Origin: an uncultured bacterium
GTDB lineage: Bacteria > Atribacterota > Atribacteria > Atribacterales > Caldatribacteriaceae
Direction: 5' to 3'
Length of the DNA: 34,430 nucleotides
Assembly (NCBI GenBank): GCA_937139415.1
Contig: CAKZPS010000016.1
Span: 1-34,430, forward strand
Shown here: one piece after another, positions 7,329 through 16,309 of the stretch
Layout of the letters: each line of letters begins with the position of its first letter
Position numbering within the stretch: the stretch's first letter is position 1
Notes under the pieces: generated by a model
What the model was told of the DNA's origin: nothing
Database searches by the model: none
What the model saw: the letters and a program-made list of their open reading frames with translations, nothing else
Made by a program: the position numbers and the translations under genes

Positions 7329-8309
7329 TCACCGACTTCGGCGATTACTGGCGTAAAAACTTAACACCAAAAAGAGGATAATGCCAAAGGTCATCCACTT
7401 CCCGGCGTCGCCCAAGCCAAAGGCGATTAACATATTAGTGAGAGCTTGCAAAAATACGGCGCCTAAAATGACACCTAAATAATTCCCGCTTCCCCCGTTG
7501 AGCGATACTCCTCCGATCACCACCGCAGCGATGCTGGGCAGAACGTAATTCGAACCCATATCTTTGAAGGCAATACCCATATTCCCAAGGAGGAGTAAAC
7601 CGATCACACTGGCCAAGACGCCACTCACCACGAAGGCAATACAACGGACCTTCTTCACGTTGATGCCACTCAAATGGGCGGTACGTTCATTGGCACCAAC
7701 TCCGAAGAGAATCTGCCCCCATTTGCTCCTATTGAGAAGGAGGGTCACCAAAACTGCAGTAGGGATCAAAACGAAGAGAATGTTGGGGAATTTCCCGGTG
7801 AGCTTGGCTGCCAAGGAAACTAAAATAGGAGCAGGTCTTCCGGTAATTGCCTTTCCCGCTACATACGCGTTGACAATACCTTGCAAAATATCGGCCATGG
7901 CCAAGGTGACCACAAGAGGTGGAAGTCGCAAATAAGAAGTAAGAGCACCATTAGCTAAACCAATCATGATCCCAAAGGCTACTGCGATGAGTAAAGCTAT
8001 TGCGAGACGCTCATCCCTACCATCCATGAGACTCGCGGTAATCACCGCGGTTAAAGTAGCATTATACCCTACGGAGAGGTCTAAACCTCCTCCGCCTCCT
8101 GCCACCACGATCATTTGGCAGAGACCGAAAAGAGCGGTAAAGGAAGCGAGTTTAACGGTCATAAACACCTGTTCCACACTCAAAAAGGTGGGTAGCGCGA
8201 TTTTACCAAAGACAAAAACAAATACGATGAGGAGGAAAACCACGATTACTTTTCGGTATTTTTCATAGGTGTATCGAAAAAGCCTCGGTTTATCCAACGC
8301 GGTATTCAT
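7329..8309 (-). CDS. Sugar ABC transporter permease (RbsC/XylH family), second permease
   Basis: A 326-residue polytopic membrane protein of the BPD_transp_2 family, with about 8-10 hydrophobic segments. Family hallmarks include the glycine-rich AGGGGGLDLSVGYNA segment, LRLPPLVVTLAMADILQG and the C-terminal AAVVIGGVSLNGGSGNYLGVILGA block. With the other permease it should form the membrane channel for a monosaccharide moved by the RbsA-like ATPase. The start at 8309 has AAAGGAG six bases upstream. It is the last gene of the operon, 12 bases after the preceding permease. The sugar cannot be told from sequence. Confidence 0.92.
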   Translation of the reverse strand: MNTALDKPRLFRYTYEKYRKVIVVFLLIVFVFVFGKIALPTFLSVEQVFMTVKLASFTALFGLCQMIVVAGGGGGLDLSVGYNATLTAVITASLMDGRDERLAIALLIAVAFGIMIGLANGALTSYLRLPPLVVTLAMADILQGIVNAYVAGKAITGRPAPILVSLAAKLTGKFPNILFVLIPTAVLVTLLLNRSKWGQILFGVGANERTAHLSGINVKKVRCIAFVVSGVLASVIGLLLLGNMGIAFKDMGSNYVLPSIAAVVIGGVSLNGGSGNYLGVILGAVFLQALTNMLIAFGLGDAGKWMTFGIILFLVLSFYASNRRSR

Positions 8310-8321
8310 GGCGTACTCCTT

Positions 8322-9332
8322 TCAACGCTTCTCCTTATTGAACATGACATATGCAGGACCAGCAATAGCTACGATCACGATAATTCCTGAAACCAGAGTT
8401 TGATAAGCGTTGGGAATATCGGCAAAAAAGATAATCTTACTCACTAACTCAAGAATCATGGCGCCAACCAGGGCAAAATAAATACTCCCCCGTCCTCCAA
8501 AAAGGGAAATGCCACCTACTACTACCGCGGCAATGGACTTGATGGTCAACGGTCCCCCCATGCGGGCATCACCAGATTGGTTTTGGGCCACAAAAAAGAG
8601 TGCGGCCAAAAAAATGAAAACGGCGTTCATGACACAGGCAAGCATTTGGGTTTTGGCGGTATCAATACCACTGACGTAAGCGCTCTCCATATTGCTTCCC
8701 ACTGCATAAACGTACCGACCGGTTCTCGTCCTACTCACCACAAACCAGAGAAGACAACCGATGAGAACCAAAATGAGGGCAGGAGGAATGAAATTATCCA
8801 TGGTTCTGATGAGCGCGGGAATTCCTTCTACACTCCGAGCCCGATAAAAGATACGAAACCACCCCACGGTTTCACCACCCGGGGTAGGCCGTAAAAATAG
8901 AGCAATACCTAACCAAATGTATGAGGTCGCAAAGGTAACAATCACAGGTGGGATGCGAAGATACCCAATGCCGATACCGTTCACGATCCCTACCATGAGG
9001 GCAATGGCAAAGGTAACAAGAAGTGCATAGAAACCGGTGATCGGCTCATTCTGCTTCATCACCGTGGTGAGGACACACGTGAAGAGGGATAAAGCCGCAC
9101 CAGAAGAGAGGTCAAGCCCACCCGATACGATCACTATTGCTTGACCCATGGCAAGAAGGATCAAGGGTGCAAAGGCGTTGATATTCCGCACAATCGACTT
9201 TGTCTCGAAGAAGTTTTTCTGCAAGACGATATTGATGATGAGCATCACAATCAAAATGAACATACTCGAAGATTCCGGTTTGAAGAATAGCCGAGTCAAG
9301 GGGAAACCCTTTTCTTTCGTCACTCTATCCAT
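8322..9332 (-). CDS. Sugar ABC transporter permease (RbsC/XylH family), first permease
   Basis: A 336-residue inner-membrane permease of the same family as its downstream neighbour. Typical motifs are VSGGLDLSSGAALS, LRIPPVIVTFATSYIWLG and AAVVVGGISLFGGRGSIYFALVGA. The two permeases are clearly paralogous but diverged, so the channel is probably a heterodimer. The start at 9332 is preceded by GAAGGTG five bases away. It follows the ATPase gene by 19 bases. Confidence 0.92.
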   Translation of the reverse strand: MDRVTKEKGFPLTRLFFKPESSSMFILIVMLIINIVLQKNFFETKSIVRNINAFAPLILLAMGQAIVIVSGGLDLSSGAALSLFTCVLTTVMKQNEPITGFYALLVTFAIALMVGIVNGIGIGYLRIPPVIVTFATSYIWLGIALFLRPTPGGETVGWFRIFYRARSVEGIPALIRTMDNFIPPALILVLIGCLLWFVVSRTRTGRYVYAVGSNMESAYVSGIDTAKTQMLACVMNAVFIFLAALFFVAQNQSGDARMGGPLTIKSIAAVVVGGISLFGGRGSIYFALVGAMILELVSKIIFFADIPNAYQTLVSGIIVIVAIAGPAYVMFNKEKR

Positions 9333-9351
9333 TTATTCACCTTCTCTCCCT

Positions 9352-10860
9352 TTAGCGAACCCGCATTGAAGCTGCGGTGATAGCGTCGTCGTTGATTTCA
9401 TCTCCCTGGAGAGTGGCTACGATTTGCCCCTCATACATAATCAGTAATCGGTCACAGTATTCTACGAATTCCTCATTGTCGCTGGCGTAGAGCAGAACTC
9501 CGATCTTTTTTTCTCGAGCTAACTTGACAATGTACTCATACAAGTCCCGCTTTGCCCCTACGTCGACACCTTTAGCCGGATCGGCCAAAAGAAGCACCTG
9601 AACATCAAAAGACAACCATCTCGCCACGACCACTTTCTGTTGATTACCGCCAGATAGCGTGTTCACCGGTGCATCCACACCGGGAGTTTTAATGGAGAGA
9701 ATCCTGACCGCTTCTTCACACATCCGACGGTATTCCCTCTCCGGAATCCATAAGGGATGACCTCGCAGTCCCAAACGGGGGAAAATAGCGTTATCATACA
9801 CCGAATGGTCGAGGAAAAGACCCTCTCTCTGCCGGTCACCAGGCACGAGCAAAATGCTATGCCGAATGGCGTCTTGCGGACGATGCAGACGAATCTTTTT
9901 TCCCTTCAATTCTATCTCACAACGAACATTGGGATAACTTCCTGCCAAAGCATACATGAGCTCCTCTTGCCCCTGACCTGCCAACCCACCGATACCTAAA
10001 ATTTCTCCTTCGTGCAGCTCAAAAGACACATCATCGAGAAATTTATCCCGCGTTTTACTCTTCACTTTCACCCGCAAGAGCACGTCGCCCGATGCCTTAC
10101 CATGATTCACCGCTACCACGGTTTTACGCTGTTCCCCGGTGATATAGCCAATGATTTTCTCCGGGTCCTTCTCTTCGGTATCAAAATCGATGGTAGCAAC
10201 ATCCTCTCCGTTCCTGAAAATGGTAACCTCGTCACAGATTTCCATGACTTCCCACAAACGATGGGAGGTAAAAATCATCGCTACTCCCTTTTGCGCCAAG
10301 GTCCGCATACAAGCAAAGAGACTCCTCACCTGGGCCTGTTCTAAGGAAGCAGTAGGCTCATCGAGGATGAGTAATTGAGGATTGGCAGCCAGAGCTTTGG
10401 CCACTTCGACAACCTGCATCTCTCCGGGGGAAAGTTCGGATACTTTACGCTCCACATCGAAACCAGGGTAAAGTTCTTCTAAAATCTCTCGCGCCAGGAG
10501 ACGAGCCCCCTCATCATCCAAGAAGAGACCTCGATTGCGCTCAATGCCAAGAACCACGTTTTGCCAAACCGTTAAATCCGGTACCAAACTCAAATTTTGG
10601 AAAACGAGCGCGATACCATCCTGTCGAGCCTCGTGAGGGTTCCGATAGTGAACGATTCTACCGTTGTAGTGAATCTCTCCACCATCGGGTTTATACACTC
10701 CGGCAATAATTTTGGATATGGTACTTTTTCCCGAACCGTTGGCCCCCAAAAGACCAGTAATCCGCCCTTTTCGACAACGCAAGTTGCCGTTCGAAAGCGC
10801 TACTACTCCACCAAAACATTTCTTGACACCTTTTGCTTCCAAGATTATTTCGTTTTTCAC
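9352..10860 (-). CDS. Sugar ABC transporter double ATPase (RbsA/MglA family)
   Basis: About 502 residues with two fused ABC cassettes, as in RbsA, MglA and AraG. The first cassette is canonical: Walker A GANGSGKST near residue 40, signature LSPGE, Walker B LLILDEPTASLE, then TSHRL. The second has the usual degenerate P-loop of this family (GLAGQGQEEL) and an intact LSGGNQQK signature. Its Walker B reads LLLADPAKGVDVG where most relatives have LILDEPTRGIDVG, so both the Asp and the catalytic Glu are changed. Hydrolysis probably depends on the first site. I prefer GTG at 10860 (AAGGTG six bases upstream) over TTG at 10875, which has no good ribosome site. Second gene of the transporter proper. 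Confidence 0.92.
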   Translation of the reverse strand: MKNEIILEAKGVKKCFGGVVALSNGNLRCRKGRITGLLGANGSGKSTISKIIAGVYKPDGGEIHYNGRIVHYRNPHEARQDGIALVFQNLSLVPDLTVWQNVVLGIERNRGLFLDDEGARLLAREILEELYPGFDVERKVSELSPGEMQVVEVAKALAANPQLLILDEPTASLEQAQVRSLFACMRTLAQKGVAMIFTSHRLWEVMEICDEVTIFRNGEDVATIDFDTEEKDPEKIIGYITGEQRKTVVAVNHGKASGDVLLRVKVKSKTRDKFLDDVSFELHEGEILGIGGLAGQGQEELMYALAGSYPNVRCEIELKGKKIRLHRPQDAIRHSILLVPGDRQREGLFLDHSVYDNAIFPRLGLRGHPLWIPEREYRRMCEEAVRILSIKTPGVDAPVNTLSGGNQQKVVVARWLSFDVQVLLLADPAKGVDVGAKRDLYEYIVKLAREKKIGVLLYASDNEEFVEYCDRLLIMYEGQIVATLQGDEINDDAITAASMRVR

Positions 10861-10940
10861 TCCGTTCACCTTCAAACCGAGATTCTCAAAGGTTCATGAA
10901 ACCAGGGGAGAGAATCATTCCCTCCCCCGTCCGAAAGCTT

Positions 10941-11993
10941 CTACTCGAACAATTCGGCAACCTTCTCTTCCGGCATGATTTCGCTCAACAAGTAGTCATC
11001 CGGCTTGTCTTTCAAAAGTTCCCATCCCTCATCGAAGTTCTCATCGGTGATGAACATGCTCACCTGGTAGTAGAAGGTGTTGTCCTTTAAAATACCGGGT
11101 TTGAATTGCTTCCCATTGTAGAGCTGTAAGGCAATGCGAAAGGCGGTTCCACCTATTCCCGGAGGATTAGGCTGAGTGCACGCCTTGAAGTCGGCTCCGC
11201 TCTCCCGGAGTTTCTTCCACTCTTTGAAAAAGGCCGTACCGGGATCACCGAACATTACTTTGGGGAGTTTTCCGGCATCGAGGAAAGCAGAGAGGACTCC
11301 GTAGCACATTCCATCCTGAGGAACCACAGCGTCAATCTGCTGGCCGGAGGCAATGATTTGGGCCATAACCTCCTTCGCTTTGGTCTGGTCCCAATAGCCA
11401 CTCGTGTCGGCAATGAGCTTAATATCCGGATAATTCTTTAAGGTATCGTACACTGCTTTAATCCGATCGTTATTGGCAGGGTGTCCCTCAAGACCATAGA
11501 TCTGGACCATATTCCCTTTCTGGAGAGCAGAACAAATCCACTCGATGTTTTTCTTCATCCATACATAGTGGTCAAGAGTGACATTGACGACATCCGGAGC
11601 GGTCACCGTGGCGTCAAAAGCCACCACCAAGATGCCCTCTTCTTGAGCTTCCTTAATGACTCCGTTCAAGGCATCCGGCGAATTGGGGTTGACCAAAATG
11701 ATATCCACCCCTTGAGATATGAAGTTACGGATGATATTCGCTTGCTCGGTAGCATCACCGTTCACAATGTTGTTGACAATTTTGTAATCGGCTATTTTAC
11801 CGGCTGCTTTGTACTCATTACCTACTTCTTCGAGAGCATTAATCATAATCGTGCGCCACGAAGTTCCCGAGGACCCCGTAGAAATGCCCACTACCGGCAA
11901 TTTAGCCATAACCTGCGAACCGAATGCCATCAAGAAAAGAACACCGACAAAAATCGCGATACCCATTCTCCTCGTTCGAGAAATTCCTACCAT
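10941..11993 (-). CDS. Periplasmic sugar-binding protein (RbsB-like)
   Basis: A 350-residue ABC substrate-binding protein of the Peripla_BP_4 type. A signal peptide with a basic n-region (RTRR) ends near SQVMA, then KLPVVGISTGSSGTSWRT begins the first lobe. QANIIRNFISQGVDIILVNP and VVAFDATV are typical of ribose/galactose-binding relatives. It should capture the sugar and deliver it to the two permeases. I chose ATG at 11993 because AAGGGGG lies 10 bases upstream; an ATG at 12002 sits almost on that site. First major gene of the operon, separated from the ATPase gene by 80 bases, a gap often seen after highly expressed binding-protein genes. Ligand unknown. Confidence 0.92.
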   Translation of the reverse strand: MVGISRTRRMGIAIFVGVLFLMAFGSQVMAKLPVVGISTGSSGTSWRTIMINALEEVGNEYKAAGKIADYKIVNNIVNGDATEQANIIRNFISQGVDIILVNPNSPDALNGVIKEAQEEGILVVAFDATVTAPDVVNVTLDHYVWMKKNIEWICSALQKGNMVQIYGLEGHPANNDRIKAVYDTLKNYPDIKLIADTSGYWDQTKAKEVMAQIIASGQQIDAVVPQDGMCYGVLSAFLDAGKLPKVMFGDPGTAFFKEWKKLRESGADFKACTQPNPPGIGGTAFRIALQLYNGKQFKPGILKDNTFYYQVSMFITDENFDEGWELLKDKPDDYLLSEIMPEEKVAELFE

Positions 11994-12010
11994 GTACTCC
12001 ATACCCCCTT

Positions 12011-12262
12011 TTATCGATCGATTTCTCGAAAAACCTCCACTCTCTTCTCCTTCAAAGCTCGCTTGGCTACTCTCACCCCCTTTACATCTCCATCTTGAGC
12101 ACCACAAGCCACATGAAACACCTCTCGTTTGGTTTGTTTCGCACTGACCAATACCCGCTCCTCTCTCATACTCTTCTCGACCCTTCGTTCATAGTGATGA
12201 ACCGAGGTTCCCACTTCACTCCATAGACCGTTTCTCCCTATCGTATCCCCATCTTTCCCCAT
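12011..12262 (-). CDS. Possible 83-residue leader ORF of the sugar transporter operon
   Basis: An open frame starting at ATG 12262 with GAGGG seven bases upstream, about 20 bases after the predicted transcription start. Its TAA ends 9 bases before the first ATG of the binding-protein gene, the kind of spacing that allows translational coupling. The predicted product is hydrophilic and basic (many K and R), with no signal peptide or membrane segment, and resembles nothing I recognise. It could be a real small protein, a leader peptide, or just the untranslated leader of the operon. Confidence 0.35.
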   Translation of the reverse strand: MGKDGDTIGRNGLWSEVGTSVHHYERRVEKSMREERVLVSAKQTKREVFHVACGAQDGDVKGVRVAKRALKEKRVEVFREIDR

Positions 12263-12288
12263 AGGGTATCCCTCAAATTGTGTATAAC

Positions 12289-12317
12289 ATTATAACAATA
12301 TACTCTCTCAAACTCAA
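12289..12317 (-). promoter_or_regulatory. Predicted sugar transporter operon promoter
   Basis: Minus-strand TTGAGT (12317-12312), 17 bases, perfect TATAAT (12294-12289), with TGT just before it (extended -10). The AAAACGTTTT motif seen upstream of the LacI gene is absent here. Confidence 0.6.
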
Positions 12318-12439
12318 CTCAATTCGCAAGCCTCAAGGAGTGCTTTTGCAAGCGAACATGCGCAAATCCTGATAAGAGTCCACTCCCTCCTCCAAAGCAT
12401 GCGAGGCAAAAGAGAGTGACATTTTTATCGACCGGCAAG

Positions 12440-13456
12440 TTACAGGCAAGTAGAAGGAAAAAAAGGGAAACGACCCCTCTCTTCTCCCTCCTCTGTAACT
12501 CGTAAACACCCCGGAATCACAATCTCCGGTCGCCCCGGATTCACGAAAACGGCGAAAATTTCTATCTCTCGAGTCTCACGAAAAAACCTTTTCATAATTC
12601 CTAAACCGAGGTCTTTCCCCTCTCCAGAGTATATTCCACAGAGAGCACAAGAGAGGTCAAGTTCCCGATCGCTCTCTTCTTCTTGCAGAGTAGCTATTTC
12701 ACCTTCTGATACAATCCATCGTCTTCCGCGAACCCGAAAAATGATTCTCGACCCTTCCTCTACCAATGCCAGCATAAAAAAAGAGGGATAACAAGGGAGC
12801 GAAAAACGGAGAGCACTCAAAGGGAGTCGCACATACTTCCCCCGCGCAAAATAACGCGCAAAAAGTCTTTTGCGATGACTCCGACGGAGTTCATAATATT
12901 TCTGGGTTACCCCCCGGGGGAGAGGAAGAACCATCAACCTTTCTCCGAGACATTGGCGCCAAAAACTGAACTCTTCCTCTTCTCCGATGGCTACCACCAT
13001 CTCAGGATGAACCAGTCTTATTTTCAGCATCTTGAGCCAATATCCGGCCGGATAGGAGAATAAACCGCAGGTATCGATCAAGACTACATCACTCTTTGAA
13101 GCCACGGAGGACCAGAGCTCGGCCACAAAGCAGGCCGTAGCTACTACCTCCCTCTCTGGAGTGGTATCTCCCACGAAACGAAAATAAGGGGTAAAAAGCC
13201 TCTCTTCATCAGTGCTCTCTCTCCCCCGACTCAAGACGCAACCAACCGTGGTTGGTGGACCGACCATAGATTGTCCTAAATCCGCGTCAATCCAAGCAAC
13301 TCGTCTCCCTTGGGAGAGGAAGAAAGAGTACAAGAGACGAACTAAGGTACTCTTTCCACGGTCGACCGGTGCCATCACCATGATAGTCCCGCGAAAGTTG
13401 GAACACCCGACACGGAGACATTGCCACTCTGGTGGCCAGGAAAGCACCTCAATCAT
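12440..13456 (-). CDS. Clp1/Grc3-like P-loop protein (putative polynucleotide 5'-kinase)
   Basis: A 338-residue protein with the Clp1-type P-loop: Walker A region VMAPVDRGKST (~28-38), the diagnostic DADLGQSMVGPPTTVG segment (~58-73, family form DxDxGQ) and VVLIDTCGLF as Walker B (~125). Clp1 and Grc3 relatives phosphorylate 5'-OH ends of RNA or DNA, and bacterial members are poorly studied. The first P-loop glycine is alanine here (A-x4-GKST), tolerated in some P-loops but possibly weakening nucleotide binding. The C-terminal third has no motif I recognise. Its ATG overlaps the deacetylase TGA (ATGA), so it is translationally coupled as the last gene of the fab-plsY operon, an unexpected setting for a nucleic-acid kinase. 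Family call good, activity unproven. Confidence 0.75.
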   Translation of the reverse strand: MIEVLSWPPEWQCLRVGCSNFRGTIMVMAPVDRGKSTLVRLLYSFFLSQGRRVAWIDADLGQSMVGPPTTVGCVLSRGRESTDEERLFTPYFRFVGDTTPEREVVATACFVAELWSSVASKSDVVLIDTCGLFSYPAGYWLKMLKIRLVHPEMVVAIGEEEEFSFWRQCLGERLMVLPLPRGVTQKYYELRRSHRKRLFARYFARGKYVRLPLSALRFSLPCYPSFFMLALVEEGSRIIFRVRGRRWIVSEGEIATLQEEESDRELDLSCALCGIYSGEGKDLGLGIMKRFFRETREIEIFAVFVNPGRPEIVIPGCLRVTEEGEERGRFPFFPSTCL

Positions 13457-14175
13457 CGTTCGAAAAGGGTAGAAACCGTCACCAATTGATATCCCCGGGT
13501 ATGCAATTCGTGGATCACCTGAGGTAAAATCCGAACCGTTTGGGGAACGCTATGGAAGAGGAGAATTCCCGAAAAGTACTCTTGATTAAAAATTTTCTCC
13601 ACCAGAGCCTCTTCCTCTAACTTCCAGTCTTCCGAGTCAAAGTCCCACATGACAATCGTGTACCCCAAAATTCCACAGGCTTCGCGAATTTTTCCGTTGA
13701 TAAATCCTCGTGGAGGACGAAAATAAATAGGAATGTGATTGGTGACTTCCTGAATCACCTGTTCAGCCTTGAGGATATCCTCAAGGATAGCTTCTAACGA
13801 AAAACTCTCATCGATACGATGAGAGTAGGAATGGTTCCCAATTTCGTGCCCATAGGATACGATCTCCTTGGCCACTTTGGGATACCTTTCCACCTGGGAT
13901 CCGATGAGGAAGAAAGTAGCCCTGACTTCCTCTTCCGCGAGAACACGCAAAAGTTCTCTCGTGTACGGATTGGGAGCATCATCGAAGGTCAAGGCGAGGA
14001 GTTTCCCGGTACTCTTTCCCCCACGGAACACTCGCACCTCGTTACCACCGAAGACCTTCTCTTTGATTTCAATGGCTCCAAGGTGGCTTGCACCACCCAG
14101 AGCCAAACTCACGATTAGGAACAAACTACTGAAGAAGGTTACGAATTTTATCTTCAATGGATTTTTTAGGCGCAT
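13453..14175 (-). CDS. NodB-type polysaccharide deacetylase, exported
   Basis: 240 residues: an N-terminal signal peptide or anchor (~10-34), then a NodB homology domain. All catalytic motifs are visible: TFDDAP (D65, D66), HSYSH (H115, H119 zinc ligands), RPPRG (R153), a WDFDSEDW block and LLFHS (H208). Such enzymes remove N-acetyl groups from peptidoglycan or other surface glycans. The ATG at 14175 lies 50 bases inside the thioredoxin gene; a TTG six codons later is an alternative. The gene overlaps the Clp1-like gene by 4 bases, so envelope work is co-expressed with lipid synthesis. Confidence 0.9.
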   Translation of the reverse strand: MRLKNPLKIKFVTFFSSLFLIVSLALGGASHLGAIEIKEKVFGGNEVRVFRGGKSTGKLLALTFDDAPNPYTRELLRVLAEEEVRATFFLIGSQVERYPKVAKEIVSYGHEIGNHSYSHRIDESFSLEAILEDILKAEQVIQEVTNHIPIYFRPPRGFINGKIREACGILGYTIVMWDFDSEDWKLEEEALVEKIFNQEYFSGILLFHSVPQTVRILPQVIHELHTRGYQLVTVSTLFER

Positions 14176-14452
14176 ACCCTACAATTCGACTAACCTCCTT
14201 CCCTCCCTGAAAGAGGATAAGGGTAGGAATGGCATGAATCCCGTAACGAACGGCGATTTCCGGTTGGTCATCGGTGTTGACCTTCCCTACCTTCACCTGA
14301 CCGGCAAATTCTCGGGCGATTTCTTCCACAATCGGTGCCACCATCCGACACGGCATACACCAGGAAGCCCAAAAATCGACTAAAACCGGACTTGTGGCCT
14401 GGAGTACTTCTTGGTCAAAATTCTCTTTGGTCAATTCAAGTGCTGCCGACAT
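14126..14452 (-). CDS. trxA: Thioredoxin
   Basis: A 108-residue thioredoxin, the usual family length. The redox site is WCMPC with cysteines at residues 32 and 35, in the normal place; Met replaces the common Gly, which tunes redox potential rather than abolishing function. VDFWASW, the cis-proline loop [11 protein letters not shown] and the C-terminal helix are present. No signal peptide, so cytoplasmic. I chose ATG at 14452 (AAAGGA about 10 bases upstream) because it gives the standard length; a TTG at 14476 would add eight residues. It overlaps plsY upstream and the deacetylase downstream. Confidence 0.92.
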   Translation of the reverse strand: MSAALELTKENFDQEVLQATSPVLVDFWASWCMPCRMVAPIVEEIAREFAGQVKVGKVNTDDQPEIAVRYGIHAIPTLILFQGGKEVSRIVGYAPKKSIEDKIRNLLQ

Positions 14453-15053
14453 GCTCCTCACGTCCTTTCTTGCCAATTTGGAGCTCTTGTCCCTTGAGCA
14501 GTCGCTTTATATTTTCTTTGTGCTTCCAAAACAGAAGGAGGGCAGCAAATATTCCCCACCACACAAACCACGAGGGACGATGGAAGAGAGAGAGTAAGAT
14601 CGGCATAGCTACCGCTCCAGACAGAGAGCCCAAAGAGGAATATCGGCTGAGAAGGACCACCACCACCCATACGAGAAAAGAGAGGAGCGCTGCTTGCCAA
14701 GAGAGATAGAAGAGAACCCCCAGAGTGGTCGCCACTCCTTTCCCTCCTCGAAAGCGCAAAAACACCGGCCAATCATGGCCAACGATGACCAAAAAAACCC
14801 CCACCAACCACCACCACGGCGAGGGTAAAAAACGGGTAGCCAAATACGCCCCTACGAAACCCTTGAGGGCATCACCGACTCCGGCAACGAGCGCGGGGAG
14901 AAACCCCGCCACCCGGGAAACGTTGGTCGCTCCCACGTTGCCACTTCCATAGCGTCGGATGTCCACCCCTTTTACCACAAATCCCACGATAAGCCCACAA
15001 GGGAAGGACCCCAAGAGATAGTTAACCAGGAGAACCCAATAGAACAAGAGCAT
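14436..15053 (-). CDS. plsY: Glycerol-3-phosphate acyltransferase PlsY
   Basis: A 205-residue integral membrane enzyme that transfers the acyl group of acyl-phosphate to glycerol-3-phosphate, the first step of phospholipid synthesis in the PlsX/PlsY route. Three conserved cytoplasmic motifs are visible: [29 protein letters not shown] and [16 protein letters not shown], with about five hydrophobic helices. The start is ATG at 15053, sharing one base with the fabF stop (TGATG); a GTG one codon earlier is possible. GAGGGG precedes it. No plsX lies in the window. Located directly after fabF, so acyl chain synthesis and use are co-transcribed. Confidence 0.95.
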   Translation of the reverse strand: MLLFYWVLLVNYLLGSFPCGLIVGFVVKGVDIRRYGSGNVGATNVSRVAGFLPALVAGVGDALKGFVGAYLATRFLPSPWWWLVGVFLVIVGHDWPVFLRFRGGKGVATTLGVLFYLSWQAALLSFLVWVVVVLLSRYSSLGSLSGAVAMPILLSLFHRPSWFVWWGIFAALLLFWKHKENIKRLLKGQELQIGKKGREEHVGST

Positions 15054-16294
15054 CACCCCTCGTATCGACTGAAGACCAAAGTCCCGTTATGCCCTCCAAA
15101 ACCAAAGGAGTTGGAGAGAGCGTGGCGAATGGTGCAGGAACAGGCTTTCTCAGGAACGTAATCGAGGTCACATTCGGGATCCCTCTCCTCCAGGTTAATG
15201 GTAGGATGAACCATCTCGTGGTAAATGCAGAGTACAGTCGCCGCTCCTTCCAGTGATCCTGCCGCCCCCAATAAGTGTCCGGTCATCGATTTCGTAGAAC
15301 TAATCTTGAGGGCGTAGGCCCGTTCCCCAAAGGTTTTCTTGATGGCCATGGTCTCTACCTTATCATTGAGAGGGGTTGAGGTCCCATGGGCATTGATGTA
15401 GTCGATGTCCTCAATCGTCAGTCCTGCATCCTGAATGGCCAGGGACATCGAGCGGGCTGCTCCATCACCTTCGGGGTCGGGTGCAGTAATGTGGTAGGCA
15501 TCGCACGTCGAACCGTATCCCCGAATTTCGGCATAAATGCGTGCGCCACGCTTCAAAGCCAGGGTTTCTTCTTCTAAAACCAAGGCACACGCCCCTTCAG
15601 CCATAACAAAACCATCACGGTTCTTGTCAAAAGGACGCGAGGCTTTTTGAGGCTCATTGTTCCTTGTAGAGAGCGCTTTCATGGCGCAAAAGCCGGCTAA
15701 GGCCAAAGGAGTAATGGACGCCTCAGCGCCCACCGCAATCATGAGGTCTGCCTCACCGCGCTGAATAATGCGTAAGGCTTCTCCTAAAGCATGAGTAGAA
15801 GCCTCACACGCGGTCGAAACACAGCTACTCGGCCCTTTCAATCCCAAACGGATGGCTACATTGGCTGCCCCCATGTTCACAATCATCATAGGGATGAAAA
15901 AAGGGCTAATTTTTTGGGGTCCTCTCTCAAGCAGTACCCGATACTGTTCTTCAAAGGTTTGAATTCCTCCAATCCCGGAACCGAACAGTACCCCCGCTCG
16001 TTCGTGAGGCAAAGCATCTCCATCCCAGCGCGCGTCCTCTAAAGCCAAAAGCGACGCGCATACGGCAAATTGCGAGAAACGGTCCATGCGACGAGCTTCT
16101 TTCCGGGGAAGGAAGGCTTCAGGATCGAAATCCCGCACCTCTCCGGCAATTTTCGAATCAATACCGGTAGTATCAAAACTCTTAATGGTATCAATACCCG
16201 ACTTTCCTTCTATGAGTGCTTGCCAAAATTTCTCTACCCCTATGCCAATGGGGCTGATCACCCCAATACCTGTAACTACCACTCTCCGTGCCAA
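15053..16294 (-). CDS. fabF: Beta-ketoacyl-ACP synthase II (FabF)
   Basis: Elongating condensing enzyme of type II fatty acid synthesis. Starting at TTG 16294 gives 413 residues and places the catalytic residues at Cys163 (STACEAS), His303 (NAHGTST), Lys335 (SSTKSMTGH) and His340, the same numbers as Escherichia coli FabF. That start also has GGAGG eight bases upstream, whereas the TTG at 16300 is only two bases from it. FDKNRDGFVMAEGA and the C-terminal NSFGFGGHNGTLVF are family hallmarks. It follows fabH by 15 bases and shares a base with plsY. Confidence 0.96.
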   Translation of the reverse strand: MARRVVVTGIGVISPIGIGVEKFWQALIEGKSGIDTIKSFDTTGIDSKIAGEVRDFDPEAFLPRKEARRMDRFSQFAVCASLLALEDARWDGDALPHERAGVLFGSGIGGIQTFEEQYRVLLERGPQKISPFFIPMMIVNMGAANVAIRLGLKGPSSCVSTACEASTHALGEALRIIQRGEADLMIAVGAEASITPLALAGFCAMKALSTRNNEPQKASRPFDKNRDGFVMAEGACALVLEEETLALKRGARIYAEIRGYGSTCDAYHITAPDPEGDGAARSMSLAIQDAGLTIEDIDYINAHGTSTPLNDKVETMAIKKTFGERAYALKISSTKSMTGHLLGAAGSLEGAATVLCIYHEMVHPTINLEERDPECDLDYVPEKACSCTIRHALSNSFGFGGHNGTLVFSRYEG

Positions 16295-16309
16295 ATTCAA
16301 AACCTCCTT

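Noticed and set aside
11481-12098. 205-codon plus-strand frame across the sugar-binding protein gene
   Set aside because: Antisense to a well-supported gene, with no family resemblance.
12289-12317. Joint control of the sugar transporter by the LacI-type regulator
   Set aside because: No AAAACGTTTT-like palindrome is present at this promoter.
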